Source of the DNA: CAYONP01 sp964405335
Lineage (GTDB): Bacteria > Armatimonadota > UBA10988
Direction of reading: 5' to 3'
Assembly: GCA_964405335.1 (NCBI GenBank)
Contig: CAYONP010000035.1
Coordinates: forward strand, 1-51,541
DNA: 51,541 nt
A program made the translations under genes and the position numbers. This document shows positions 18,401 through 26,013 of the stretch, piece by piece; position 1 is the first letter of the stretch, and every line of letters begins with the position of its first letter. The notes beneath the pieces are model-generated. The model saw only the letters and a list, made by a program, of their open reading frames with translations, was not told the DNA's origin and ran no database searches.

Positions 18401-18639
18401 AACCCGCCGGTGACGGCGTTACGGATGCGCAGCACCTGCCCGCGACCCTCGACGCTGACCAGCTCGTGCTCGACACCGGCCGGCTCGTCCTCCTGCGGCT
18501 TCGGCAGCCACGGCTCGGCGTCCTGCTCGAAGTGATTGACCAGCGTCGGCGGATGGGTCTCGCTGGTGATGATGGTGGTGATGCCGCCCGGCGCGGCGGC
18601 GGCCAGCGAGAGGGGCAGCAGGAGACAGAACCAACGCAT
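15430..18639 (-). CDS. Large secreted multi-module protein (Ig-like and jelly-roll CBM-like repeats)
   Basis: A 1069-residue protein with a signal peptide (MRWFCLLLPLSLAAAAPGG). Three similar modules of about 150 residues are visible, each with a line like RFEYAADPNLKVNLSARV or SFDYKIPPRLRVDWVVRF, then WHxxELPL (WHLYELPLL, WHHLELPLY, WHSAVIDID) and a closing DNFxL/DNLAL, the pattern of carbohydrate-binding jelly rolls. Between them are Ig/FnIII-like stretches (VSRVSPAAGSAACPEAW, VGAVWPADGSRVAPNN; TWYLHARAKAEDGGWGP, TSWFHIRALDGAGNWGP). No catalytic motif was seen. It starts 2 bp after the stop of the gene at 18641-20599, forming an obvious two-gene unit. Probably binds a surface or environmental polysaccharide. 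Confidence 0.8.
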   Translation of the reverse strand: MRWFCLLLPLSLAAAAPGGITTIITSETHPPTLVNHFEQDAEPWLPKPQEDEPAGVEHELVSVEGRGQVLRIRNAVTGGFVASQILKGSRATPVYSHLRFEYAADPNLKVNLSARVEYLDLEFGLCGPPADNGAVRWMGHPCETAADGAWHLYELPLLRYVRRIKPTSRAPKPQLISLENLHAGDYLLAGFGGNPLGASMLIDNFALYRPGPATGDFALATPRATKAEGFSVVLDREPNTTPPERITIREKVYTARGLTAGTWYLHARAKAEDGGWGPVVHYRFEVDVEPPAVSRVSPAAGSAACPEAWRCLLTDEGVGVAPASIVVAVSQGAPRFRDEVEGEATGISEYTIQNEALEYDPVTGELALHLGRLEQPLTAGATIGVALKATDENGLALEPHRSSFRLDPAADRSAPLHPRLLLRLPGDDEAKPLPGDGTFEQGLDEWAAFGATGVIAERTDQTAAGGNYSLRLKCTENASDFTVIARRSNFDAGRFRVLSFDYKIPPRLRVDWVVRFQDAETCFIRFTDRDNDEATIIQGVPEPIADNEWHHLELPLYELLRGRYPNRTDFNVALLLLTGGPFGPSSRRFPGNYAGTEYFLDNFHLVPMLGADTRLEWAADDTVGIAGAEVVAATTPAELPAPDAAGAGRRIDGGGMALDQVKQGLVYLWARLYDPAGNLSAPLVTRFLVDAGKPRVGAVWPADGSRVAPNNLGLELVDDEGAGLDLSSIVLSVDGRDYPIDGRVLRYEPVNGRLVWDGRVGREPITFANGQTVAVRLAEARDHAGNRPDRLPSWSFTVDYGRDETGPTVLVTSRTHPAHWQETFEVEPECLLRAEPDGSATVAVGPDQRDIGQAVWITPAAGGQPFLGWLTLPAEGATYRFGMLRFDYRIPPGAQVDLLVTALDRQANPHLRAVRMTDTATDVKRIGEVPNVVADGQWHSAVIDIDTMLKADQFPIPRRISAVGLGDLGPAATPAGLAVGLDNLALLREPPSKVVRLQWTALDITGVQGYSYLFDQNSDTVPPDAVQTTETGYDHQDAPPGTSWFHIRALDGAGNWGPTTHFAVMIRPD

Positions 18640-18640
18640 C

Positions 18641-20599
18641 TCAGCCCTCCCGGAGCGAGTGTTCGATCAGACACTTGCCATCGACCCAGACGAGGATGAA
18701 CCGGCCACGCAGCTCGAACAGCACCTCGACCTCGTCGCCGGCGCCGGGCAGCGTCTCGCGGGCCAGCACCTGGTTGCCGCGCGAGAGCGCGAAGGTCAGC
18801 TTCGGCTCCGCTGTGGCCAACTGCACGCTCAGCCGATAGGCCTGCTCGTCGGCGGTGTCGGCAGCGCCCATGACCAGCGTGACCACGCCCTCCTGCTGCC
18901 CGACGCCGGGCACCTGGAAGCGGATCTGGCGGTCGCCGTAAAAGAAGCCCTTGTGCCACCGCACCGGCGAGCCCTCGACCTGCACCCAGGCCGAGCCCGG
19001 GCCGGCCCAGTCGGTCATGTACTGGTCGCTCTCGAACTCCGCCGGCAGCGTCGGCGGGGCGCGCCAGAAGGCCGGCCGGAAACTGACCTGCAGGTTGTCC
19101 ACGGCGCCCTGTGCGCCGTCGGCCAGCAGCGCGATGCCGCCGCCAGGCAGCTCTAGGTCGAACGCCTCGAGCAGCGGCTCGCCGTCGAGCGTGGCGCGAA
19201 TCAGGCCCCGATCGCGACTGAGGCTGACCCGCGCCCAGGTGTCCGCCGGCATGCCGTGGTCGGCGCTGTCGAGCACCTCGTGCGCCGCGCCGTGCTTGAC
19301 CAGCTCGGCCGACTGGGCGCCGAGCCGCAGCTCGTAGCCGGCGCCCGCATCGGTGGCGCAGATGGCCAGGCCAAGGCTGCCGCGGGCCAGCTTGAGGTCG
19401 GCGGCGGCGGTGCAGTCGCCCCAGCTCGGGTCGCCGCCGAGCAGGCGGCCACTGCCGCGCGCGACGGCCGCGCCGTCGGCGCCGGAGCCGAGCTGCCAGT
19501 CGCCGTCGGCCTGCCAGCGGCCGACGCTCGGGCGGGTGAAGTCATCGCAGAAGAGCGGGTAGCTGCGCACCACCACGTCATCGAACAGCGCGCCGCGGGT
19601 ACGTGCGTTCTCGTCCTCGCCCGGCTCGGTCCAGAGCCCGACGCGGCCCTCGCCGGTGCCCAGCACGGCGACGTCGAACAGCGGCCGGTCGTCGATCCAG
19701 CCGTAGACGCGGCCGGCGGCAAAGGCGAGTTGCAGCTTGTACCAGACGCCCGCCTCAAACCCGCCGGGCAGCGGCGGCGTGAGGTCGGTCACCTGCCCGC
19801 CGAAAACCCGCTGCAGGCGCATCGTCCCGCCGTCGGCGTGACGCCGGCTGGTCCAGCGCAGGCGGTAGTAGTGCTCGGCGTCGGCCACCCCGACGGCGAG
19901 GCCGACGGCGCCGGTGCCGTCGCTGCGCACCGCCGCCTGGGCGACATACTCGGACCAGAACGGGTAACCGATTACCGCCAGCGACTCCTTGCCGCCGTCA
20001 CTGAGGAATGAGAAGGCGTTGGCGCTGCGACTGACCTTGCTGCCCTGCTGGTTGTTGCGCCACTCGCCGGTCAGCGCCTCCCACCCGCCGAGGGCACGGT
20101 CGACGCGCATGAAGTCGTCGGAGAGCCAGATCTCGTCGGTCGGCTGCAGCTCCAGCTCGCCGACGGACAGCCCGGCGCCGGCGGTCTCGAACCCGACCTG
20201 ACCCTCCACCAAACCGCCATACTCGGCGGTGGCGATGAGGACGTTGTTCAGGCTCAGGGCGAGCTGCCAGTCGCGTCGCTGGAGCGAGAAGCGGAGCTGT
20301 TCGCCCGCGGCGCCGCGGTAGATGGTGCCGGCGACGCCGAGCGGCTCGCTGCGGCCGTCGACGGTGCGAAAGAACTGCGCCCGCTCGCGGCCGATGCTGA
20401 CCCCGAGATGGTCGTCAGGGCCGCGCCAGCCGAACAGCAGCTTGACCTCGCCGCGCTCGAGCGCGGCCGGTGGCACGGTCATCGTGCCGCTCAGGCGGAA
20501 GCTCTCCCCGGCCGGCTGGTCGAGCAGTTGCGGAGCCGCCAGGGCGGCGTGGGCGAGCAGACAGGGGAGCAGCGCGAGCCACGAACGAAGGCTGTTCAT
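18641..20599 (-). CDS. Secreted protein with about four LamG/DUF1080-like modules
   Basis: A 652-residue protein. ATG 20599 opens a signal peptide (MNSLRSWLALLPCLLAHAALAAPQ) with AGGA upstream; the frame is open far beyond this on the minus strand, but only as the complement of the YfhO-type gene. Four concanavalin-like segments recur: SGTMTVPPAALERGEVKLLFG, YVAQAAVRSDGTGAVGLAVG, then DCTAAADLKLARGSLGLAI, and a shorter last one (RQIRFQVPGVGQQEGVV). Phrases such as WYKLQLAFAAGRVYGWIDD and WARVSLSRDRGLIRATLDG match the 3-keto-disaccharide hydrolase/LamG group of beta-sandwich domains, which often bind or cleave sugars. First gene of the secreted pair. Confidence 0.78.
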   Translation of the reverse strand: MNSLRSWLALLPCLLAHAALAAPQLLDQPAGESFRLSGTMTVPPAALERGEVKLLFGWRGPDDHLGVSIGRERAQFFRTVDGRSEPLGVAGTIYRGAAGEQLRFSLQRRDWQLALSLNNVLIATAEYGGLVEGQVGFETAGAGLSVGELELQPTDEIWLSDDFMRVDRALGGWEALTGEWRNNQQGSKVSRSANAFSFLSDGGKESLAVIGYPFWSEYVAQAAVRSDGTGAVGLAVGVADAEHYYRLRWTSRRHADGGTMRLQRVFGGQVTDLTPPLPGGFEAGVWYKLQLAFAAGRVYGWIDDRPLFDVAVLGTGEGRVGLWTEPGEDENARTRGALFDDVVVRSYPLFCDDFTRPSVGRWQADGDWQLGSGADGAAVARGSGRLLGGDPSWGDCTAAADLKLARGSLGLAICATDAGAGYELRLGAQSAELVKHGAAHEVLDSADHGMPADTWARVSLSRDRGLIRATLDGEPLLEAFDLELPGGGIALLADGAQGAVDNLQVSFRPAFWRAPPTLPAEFESDQYMTDWAGPGSAWVQVEGSPVRWHKGFFYGDRQIRFQVPGVGQQEGVVTLVMGAADTADEQAYRLSVQLATAEPKLTFALSRGNQVLARETLPGAGDEVEVLFELRGRFILVWVDGKCLIEHSLREG

Positions 20600-20665
20600 C
20601 AATCCTGCGTCCTCGAGCGCCAACCACCTCGCGAGCCGCGCTACTCTGACGACCGGCGCGGCCAG

Positions 20666-20688
20666 GGTGTTCGCCATTGGCCAACACC
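20666..20688. promoter_or_regulatory. Near-perfect 23-bp palindrome, possible operator
   Basis: GGTGTT-c-GCC-ATT-GGC-c-AACACC, one mismatch, in the 156-bp gap between the divergent genes at 20599 (-) and 20756 (+). Its position and symmetry suit a dimeric repressor or activator. No cognate regulator is in the window. Confidence 0.4.
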
Positions 20689-20755
20689 GCTCCGCCGTCC
20701 GCTGTTCCCGCGGCGAACGGGGAGGAAACGCGCGCCGGCGGCCAAACCGAAGGTC

Positions 20756-22852
20756 GTGTCCAACCGCCGTGCCGATCTCGCGGCCCACGCCGTCCTCGCC
20801 GTCGTCGCGGCTGCGGCGGTGGCACCGCTGGTCGCCGGCCAGGTGCTCTACTACGGCGACATCACGCTCCAGTTCGTGCCCTGGCGGCACTATGCCGCGC
20901 AGCAGCTCACCGCCGGCCGGCTGCCGCTCTGGGTCCAGGGCGTCTATGGCGGCCTGCCGTTTCTGGCCAACGACCAGAGCGCGGTGCTCTACCCGCTCTG
21001 GTGGCTGCTGCTGCCGCTCGCCCCGGCCCGGCAAGTGGCCCTCGGCTGCCTGGTCCATCTCTACCTCGGCGCCGCCGGGATGTTTACCTTCGCTCGCCTG
21101 CTCGGCCACCGCCGCGCCGCCGCGCTGATTGCCGGGTTGGCCTTCGGCGCTGGCGGGTTCGTGCTCAGCAAGCAGCAGTTTCCCTCGCTCTCGTCGACGC
21201 TGGCCTGGCTCCCCTGGCTGTTCTGGGGCGCCGAACGGCTGTGCCGCGAGCCGGGCCCGCGCCGCGCCGCCGCGCTGGCGCTGCTGATCGGGGTGCAGTG
21301 GCTGGCCGGCCATGCGCAGGCCTCGCTGCTGGCGCTCGGTCTGCTGCTGGCCTGGCTGGCGCTCGGGCGCGAGCGGCGGCCGGGGCGTTGGCCGTGGCTG
21401 GCCGGCGCGCTGGCGCTCGGCACGGCGGTCGGACTGGTCCAGCTCCTGCCGACGTACGAGCTGCTGCTCGGCGCCGGTCGCGGCGAGCTCGATTACCAGG
21501 CCGGCGCGCGCTTCTGCCAGCCGCCGTGGCAGTGGCCGATGTGGCTCTGGCCCCAGCTCTACGGCGCGCCGCAGAGCCGGCTGAGCTGGCTCGGGGTCGG
21601 CCCCTACTGGGAGCAGCTCGCCTATGTTGGCCTGACCACGCTGCCGCTGGCCGTGGCCGGCTGCCGCGGGCAGCGGTTCTGGGGCTGGGCGATCGTCGTC
21701 TCGCTGCTGCTCGCGGCGGGCCGTTACCTGCCGCTCTACGGCTGGCTCTGGCACGCCCTGCCGCCGCTGCGGCAGTTTCACGATCCATCGCGGTTCCAGC
21801 TCTTCGCCGTCGTCGCGCTGGCCCTGCTGGCGGCCCGCGGCGCCGAGGCCGAGCCGGCGCCGGCGCTGCGGACGATCGCCTGGCTGTCCGCCGCCAGCGG
21901 GGTGATGCTGCTCCTGACGCTGGCGCCGCTCGGCGCGTGGGAGCGGGCGGCGCGGTGGGTGCTCGATCAGTCGCCGACCAAAACGGTCGCCGACCTGGCC
22001 GCGCTGGCGACCCTCTGGCGCGCCGAGGTGGCCCGGCAGATGCTGGTCGCGCTGCTGCTGCTCGGCGCCGAGTGGTGGCTGCTGCGCCGGCCGACCAGAC
22101 GGCTCGGGCTGTGCGGTCTGGTCGCGCTCGATCTGCTGATCTACGGTTTCGGGCTCAACCCGACCACGCAGGCTGCCGCCTTCGCCGGCGACCCGCGGCC
22201 GGCGGAGCTGCACGGTGCCCGCCGGGTGTGGATCCCCTCGGGCGAGCTCGAGCGGCTGACGCTGACACACTTCAACCTGGCCCGTTACGGCCCGCCACGG
22301 GTGGCCGAGGTGCGGCGCGGGCTGGTCGCCAACACGGCGCTGGGCTGGCCGCTCGAGCAGCTTGGCGGATATGATCCGCTCCGCCCGCGGCGGGTGGCTG
22401 ATTGGCTCGAGTCGCTCGAGACGCTGCCGCTCGCCGAGGCAGACCGCCGGTTGGCCGAGCTGGGTCTGGATGGTCGCTGGTCCAGCGGGCGGTGGCACGC
22501 TTACCGCGTCGGCCGGCAGGATGCCGGCGCGCGCGTTATAATGGAACGTCGGTCGCCGCAGCGATGGACGGCGGCCGTGACTGGGGCGGATGAGATTCGG
22601 CTCTGGCAGGCACCCATTGGCGGGTGGCGGGTGTCCATAGGTCGGCTCATTCCGGGTGGTACGCCGCTGGAGACGATTTGGCGGCCGGATGCGCAAGGGA
22701 GCATCGGACGTTGCTGGTATGCGCCGTTGGCACTGCGCCTGGGTGGGTTCGTGGCCTTGCTCGGCCTGGCGGCGGTCGCCGGGCTGTTGGCGCTCCGTCA
22801 CAAGAACTTCACCGATTGGTTGGCCGCCGATTCGTCCGCGAGTATGGTATAA
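20756..22852 (+). CDS. YfhO-family GT-C type membrane protein
   Basis: About 698 residues. GTG 20756 is the first start near the beginning of recognisable sequence, but its ribosome site (GGGGAGG, 20719-20725) is rather far, so the start is uncertain. The N-terminal loop YYGDITLQFVPWRHYAAQQL and GRLPLWVQGVYGGLPFLAN match the YfhO/GT-C signature, which carries acidic catalytic residues after the first membrane span. About ten more hydrophobic segments follow, then a soluble C-terminal domain and a last span near the end. These proteins transfer a sugar from a polyprenyl carrier to lipid, teichoic acid or protein on the outer face. It precedes the flp pilin gene by 80 bp. Confidence 0.85.
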   Translation: MSNRRADLAAHAVLAVVAAAAVAPLVAGQVLYYGDITLQFVPWRHYAAQQLTAGRLPLWVQGVYGGLPFLANDQSAVLYPLWWLLLPLAPARQVALGCLVHLYLGAAGMFTFARLLGHRRAAALIAGLAFGAGGFVLSKQQFPSLSSTLAWLPWLFWGAERLCREPGPRRAAALALLIGVQWLAGHAQASLLALGLLLAWLALGRERRPGRWPWLAGALALGTAVGLVQLLPTYELLLGAGRGELDYQAGARFCQPPWQWPMWLWPQLYGAPQSRLSWLGVGPYWEQLAYVGLTTLPLAVAGCRGQRFWGWAIVVSLLLAAGRYLPLYGWLWHALPPLRQFHDPSRFQLFAVVALALLAARGAEAEPAPALRTIAWLSAASGVMLLLTLAPLGAWERAARWVLDQSPTKTVADLAALATLWRAEVARQMLVALLLLGAEWWLLRRPTRRLGLCGLVALDLLIYGFGLNPTTQAAAFAGDPRPAELHGARRVWIPSGELERLTLTHFNLARYGPPRVAEVRRGLVANTALGWPLEQLGGYDPLRPRRVADWLESLETLPLAEADRRLAELGLDGRWSSGRWHAYRVGRQDAGARVIMERRSPQRWTAAVTGADEIRLWQAPIGGWRVSIGRLIPGGTPLETIWRPDAQGSIGRCWYAPLALRLGGFVALLGLAAVAGLLALRHKNFTDWLAADSSASMV
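22820..22848 (+). promoter_or_regulatory. Possible promoter of flp
   Basis: TTGGCC (22820-22825), a 17-bp spacer and TATGGT (22843-22848), overlapping the 3' end of the YfhO-type gene. A small CCCGC-AGA-GCGGG hairpin (22856-22868) follows. Each box matches four of six consensus bases. Confidence 0.35.
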
Positions 22853-22932
22853 GCCCCCGCAGAGCGGGTGGCAGGCGGCTGGAACGCCCCGCACAAGTTT
22901 GACTCTCAACCAGAAAGGAGGTGATGCGAAAC

Positions 22933-23100
22933 ATGATCAAGCGGCTGTTCCACGATGAGGAGGGCCAGACCCTGATTGAGTACGGTCTCCTGACGGCTCT
23001 CATCTCGGTGGTCGCGATTGCGATCCTGACCGTGCTTGGTCGCAAGACCAAGGACGTCTACGTGACGGTCAACGACAGCATGACCACCCAGGCGAGCTAG
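22933..23100 (+). CDS. flp: Flp-type (class IVb) pilin
   Basis: A 55-residue prepilin: MIKRLFHDEEGQTLIEYGLL, then a hydrophobic helix (TALISVVAIAILTVLG) and a short polar tail ending in TTQAS. The TadV-type processing site is DEEG/QTLIEYG, with Gly11 before the cut and Glu at mature position 5. An in-frame ATG at 22924 would add three residues (MRN), but the AGGAGG (22916-22921) is only 2 nt from it and 11 nt from 22933, so 22933 is preferred. Mature Flp subunits are exported and polymerised by the Tad machine encoded at 25449-35286. A terminator at 23234 separates flp from the next gene. Confidence 0.9.
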   Translation: MIKRLFHDEEGQTLIEYGLLTALISVVAIAILTVLGRKTKDVYVTVNDSMTTQAS

Positions 23101-23187
23101 CTTCAGGGACCGGCACCCGCGGTCAGGCCGCTGCGGCGGTGCACCCGCGGGCCAAGGTCCCCGCTCCTCGCGAGGAACATCGATCTG

Positions 23188-23210
23188 CCGGGCCGCCTCG
23201 CGCGGCCCGG
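23188..23210 (+). other. Stable hairpin in the flp 3' untranslated region
   Basis: CCGGGCCGC (23188-23196) pairs perfectly with GCGGCCCGG (23202-23210) around a 5-nt loop. A smaller stem (CCTCGCGAGG, 23166-23175) lies just upstream. Together they form a structured 3' leader of roughly 130 nt between flp and its terminator, which may protect an abundant pilin mRNA. Confidence 0.5.
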
Positions 23211-23233
23211 CGACGACCTTGTCGTACCAGAGG

Positions 23234-23258
23234 GACCGCCCACCCGGGCGGTCTTTTT
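23234..23258 (+). terminator. Rho-independent terminator after flp
   Basis: GACCGCCC (23234-23241) pairs with GGGCGGTC (23246-23253) around ACCC and runs straight into five T. It is the only classical hairpin-plus-T terminator noticed in the window. Confidence 0.85.
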
Positions 23259-23298
23259 GGTTTCCACGCGCCTCTAACCCTCCGGAGGCTGTCCGACC

Positions 23299-25293
23299 GT
23301 GAGCAGGGCCGCGCGCTGTTACCTTCCCCTCGGCCTCGGCGCCGCCGCGTCCCTGCTCTACCTCGCCACCGCCGCGACCACCGTCAGCTTCGGCGGCGAC
23401 TGCGGCGAACTCGCCGCCGCCGCCTGGTGCCTCGGCATCGCGCACCCCACCGGCTACCCGCTCTACCTGCTGCTGGCCAAGCTGTTCACCTTGCTGCCGG
23501 TCGGTGAAGTGGCCTTCCGCCTGACCATCCTCTCCGCGCTGTGCGGCGGCGCCACCGTCGGGCTGCTCTGCCGGCTGGTCGTCGACCAGACCGACGACCC
23601 CGCCGCCGGCATCCTCGCCGGCGCAGCGCTGGCGGTCAGCTTCGCCCTTTGGTCGCAGGCGGTCATCGCCGAGGTCTACGCGCTCGAGACGGCGCTGCTC
23701 GCCGGCCTGCTGGTCACCCTCGCGGCCTGGCGGCGCGACGGCGGCCGCGGACGCTTGCGCCTGGCCGGTGTGCTACTCGGCCTTGGCCTGGCCCACCACC
23801 TGCTCACCCTCTTGGCGCTGCCGGCGGTGGCGTTGCTCCTCCGCGGCGCGACGCCCGAGCAGCCCGGCCACCGGCGGCCCTGGCTGGTGGTCGTCGGCTG
23901 GGCGCTGCCGTGGCTGGCGCTCTATGCCTATCTGCCGCTCCGCGCCGCGGCCGACCCGCCGCTGGCCTGGGCACAGCTCGACGGCCTGGGCGACGTGCTC
24001 GGGCACATCACCGGCCGGGCCTACCGCGGCAACCTGCTCGAGCTCGAGCCGGGCACCCTTGGCCGCATCGCCCTGGTCCATCTCCGTTGGCTGGCCTACG
24101 ACCTGCGCTGGGCAGCCGCCGTCGCGCTGGCCGGCCTCGTCCTCGCCCGGCGGCAGCCGCTCTACGCCCCGCTGCTGGGCCTGGCGTTGCTCAGCTTCGC
24201 CTTCGGCGTGGTCTATCGCGTCGGCGACCGGACCAACTACCTGCTGCCGGCCTACCTGTCCGCCTGCGCGCTGGCCGGCCTCGGCGCGGCCGAGCTGCGC
24301 CGGCGCTGGCCCGGCGGCGCGGCGCGGCAGTTCGCCTGGAGCGCGTTGTTGGTGCTGCTGCCGCTGCTGCCCGCGCCGCCCGACGGCTCGGCCGCCGCGC
24401 GCGCCGGCTACGACCGCGCCTCGATGCGCGGCAACGATCGCGCCGCGCGGCTGGCCCAGGCGGTGCTCGCCGAGGCGCCGCCCGAGGCGCTGCTGTTCAG
24501 CCTCAGCGATGAGCTGACCTATGCACTGTGGTATCTTCAGATTGTCGAGGGGCTGCGCGGCGACCTGTCCATCGAGGCCGTAGCGCGGCTCGAGACCGAT
24601 GAGCAGCGCGCTCTGGTCGAGCGCGGGATGGAGCAGGCGACGCCGAGCCGGCCGGTCTGCCTGGCGTTCGACGACCAGGCGCTGCTCGCCGGCCGGCGCT
24701 ACGCCGTCGGGCGGGCGACGATCCGGCTGCTCGACGACCAGACGCCGGTCTCGGTCAGCCTGACTCGGCGGCAAGAGCCTGGCCGCGAGCTGCCCGGCTG
24801 CGCCACCTGGCGGCTGGTCGAAGCGACGGCCGACTCGCCGGTCGCGGTCGAGACGCTGTTCGCCGGCGAGTGGTCGCCGCTGCCGGCGGTCAAGGCGCAG
24901 ACCACGGCGCGGCTGCGCGCGGTGTGGCGGCGTGAGCCGGGCGACGAGGCCGAGTGGGAGGTGCTGCTGGCCGGCTTCCACGAGACGCTGGCGGGGCAGC
25001 TCGAGGCCGGCGCGACGGTGCGCGGGCCGGCGGTGCTGAATGAGGCCACGGGCGCGGCGGCGGTCTTCTGGACGCGGCGGCTGCCGTTCGCGCCGACGGC
25101 CGATCGGTTCGAGGTCGAGCCGGGCCTGACGGTGGCCGACGCCTATCCGCTGGCGGTGCCCGACTGGTATGCCACGGGCGCGCAGCGGATCCGGCTTGGG
25201 CTGGTGCGCCGCGGCGCGGCGGTGGCCGATGAGCCGGCGGCGGCCTGGGCGGCGACGGTGCCGGCGGCGGTGATCGGGACGTACCGGCGGTGA
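23299..25293 (+). CDS. DUF2723 (TMEM260-like) GT-C membrane glycosyltransferase
   Basis: A 664-residue protein starting with GTG 23299 about 12 nt after CCGGAGG. The first external loop, SFGGDCGELAAAAWCLGIAH, followed by PTGYPLYLLLAKLF, is the hallmark of DUF2723, the bacterial relatives of the TMEM260 protein O-mannosyltransferase; the acidic pair (D and E) is the expected catalytic site. About ten hydrophobic segments cover residues 1-370 (to KSALLVLLPLL-like spans), followed by a soluble C-terminal domain. It probably transfers a hexose from a polyprenyl carrier to exported proteins. Its position between flp and tadV makes pilin glycosylation an attractive but unproven idea. Confidence 0.85.
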   Translation: MSRAARCYLPLGLGAAASLLYLATAATTVSFGGDCGELAAAAWCLGIAHPTGYPLYLLLAKLFTLLPVGEVAFRLTILSALCGGATVGLLCRLVVDQTDDPAAGILAGAALAVSFALWSQAVIAEVYALETALLAGLLVTLAAWRRDGGRGRLRLAGVLLGLGLAHHLLTLLALPAVALLLRGATPEQPGHRRPWLVVVGWALPWLALYAYLPLRAAADPPLAWAQLDGLGDVLGHITGRAYRGNLLELEPGTLGRIALVHLRWLAYDLRWAAAVALAGLVLARRQPLYAPLLGLALLSFAFGVVYRVGDRTNYLLPAYLSACALAGLGAAELRRRWPGGAARQFAWSALLVLLPLLPAPPDGSAAARAGYDRASMRGNDRAARLAQAVLAEAPPEALLFSLSDELTYALWYLQIVEGLRGDLSIEAVARLETDEQRALVERGMEQATPSRPVCLAFDDQALLAGRRYAVGRATIRLLDDQTPVSVSLTRRQEPGRELPGCATWRLVEATADSPVAVETLFAGEWSPLPAVKAQTTARLRAVWRREPGDEAEWEVLLAGFHETLAGQLEAGATVRGPAVLNEATGAAAVFWTRRLPFAPTADRFEVEPGLTVADAYPLAVPDWYATGAQRIRLGLVRRGAAVADEPAAAWAATVPAAVIGTYRR

Positions 25294-25374
25294 GCGTGTA
25301 ACCAACCGGGCCGGCGTGCCTCTGAAGAGTCTTAAGCGAGCGCGCCGACTGGCCGATTCTGGTCATGGAGCGGT

Positions 25375-25404
25375 TTGACGCGAGGGAGGCCGCGGCGGTA
25401 GAAT
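25375..25404 (+). promoter_or_regulatory. Sigma-70-type promoter of the tad operon
   Basis: TTGACG (25375-25380), an 18-bp spacer and TAGAAT (25399-25404): five of six bases match in each box. Transcription would start near 25411, so the tadV start must be downstream of that. No other promoter of this quality was seen between here and 35633. Confidence 0.7.
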
Positions 25405-25448
25405 GCCGAGGCGGTGTCCGGGAGGCGACGGGGCCCAGCGTGGAGAGC

Positions 25449-26003
25449 ATGACGGTCACTCCGGCGGCGGCGGCGCTGCTGCTGGTCGCCGGGGTCAGCC
25501 TGACAGTCACCGACCTGCGTTCGGGACGAATCCCGAACGCGGTCACGCTGCCGATGATGGTGATCGGCCTGGTTCTGCACGCGCTGCCGGCCGGCTGGGG
25601 CCTGGGCAGTGGCGATCCGATGGTCGCCGTGGTGGGCTGGGCGGTCGGGCTGGGCATCCTGATCATCCCGTTCGCGCTCAACCTGATCAAGGCCGGCGAT
25701 GTCAAGTACCTGGCCGCGATTGGCGCGGTCGGCGGGGCGCCGGTGGCCTTGTTTGCGTTTCTGTACGGCTCGCTGGCGCACGGGCTGCTCTGCTGGCTCG
25801 TGCTGCGCCGCCGGGGCGAGGTCGACGCGGCCTTCGAGAACATCGGTTTCTGGCTGCGCAACTCGCTCCTGGCGCGGCGGGCGGTCGATTTCACGGCGCG
25901 CAGTCAGGGCACCGTGCCCTACGCGCTGGGACTCGCGCTCGGCTGTGTCGCGGTGCTGGTGAGCCTGTCGGCCTGCGGCAGCGTGTTCTGGCTCTGGACG
26001 TGA
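25449..26003 (+). CDS. tadV: Prepilin peptidase, A24 family (TadV/CpaA)
   Basis: A 184-residue integral membrane aspartic peptidase that cleaves Flp prepilins. ATG 25449 is used; GTG 25440 in frame is an alternative with a slightly better placed ribosome site. The two catalytic aspartates are D22 (TVTDLRSGRIPN) and D84 (IKAGDVKYLAAIGA, the GxGD-type motif with A for the first G). At least four hydrophobic segments are present. The long N-terminal methylation domain of PilD is absent, as expected for the Tad type. First gene of the tad operon, 10 bp before cpaB. Confidence 0.9.
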   Translation: MTVTPAAAALLLVAGVSLTVTDLRSGRIPNAVTLPMMVIGLVLHALPAGWGLGSGDPMVAVVGWAVGLGILIIPFALNLIKAGDVKYLAAIGAVGGAPVALFAFLYGSLAHGLLCWLVLRRRGEVDAAFENIGFWLRNSLLARRAVDFTARSQGTVPYALGLALGCVAVLVSLSACGSVFWLWT

Positions 26004-26013
26004 GGGACGCTCG

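Noticed and set aside
20600..22909. A 770-codon open frame on the minus strand upstream of the secreted protein at 20599
   Set aside because: It is the exact complement of the YfhO-type gene, is dominated by Arg, Gln, Pro and Gly, and has no ribosome site or homology. The real start at 20599 has a signal peptide.
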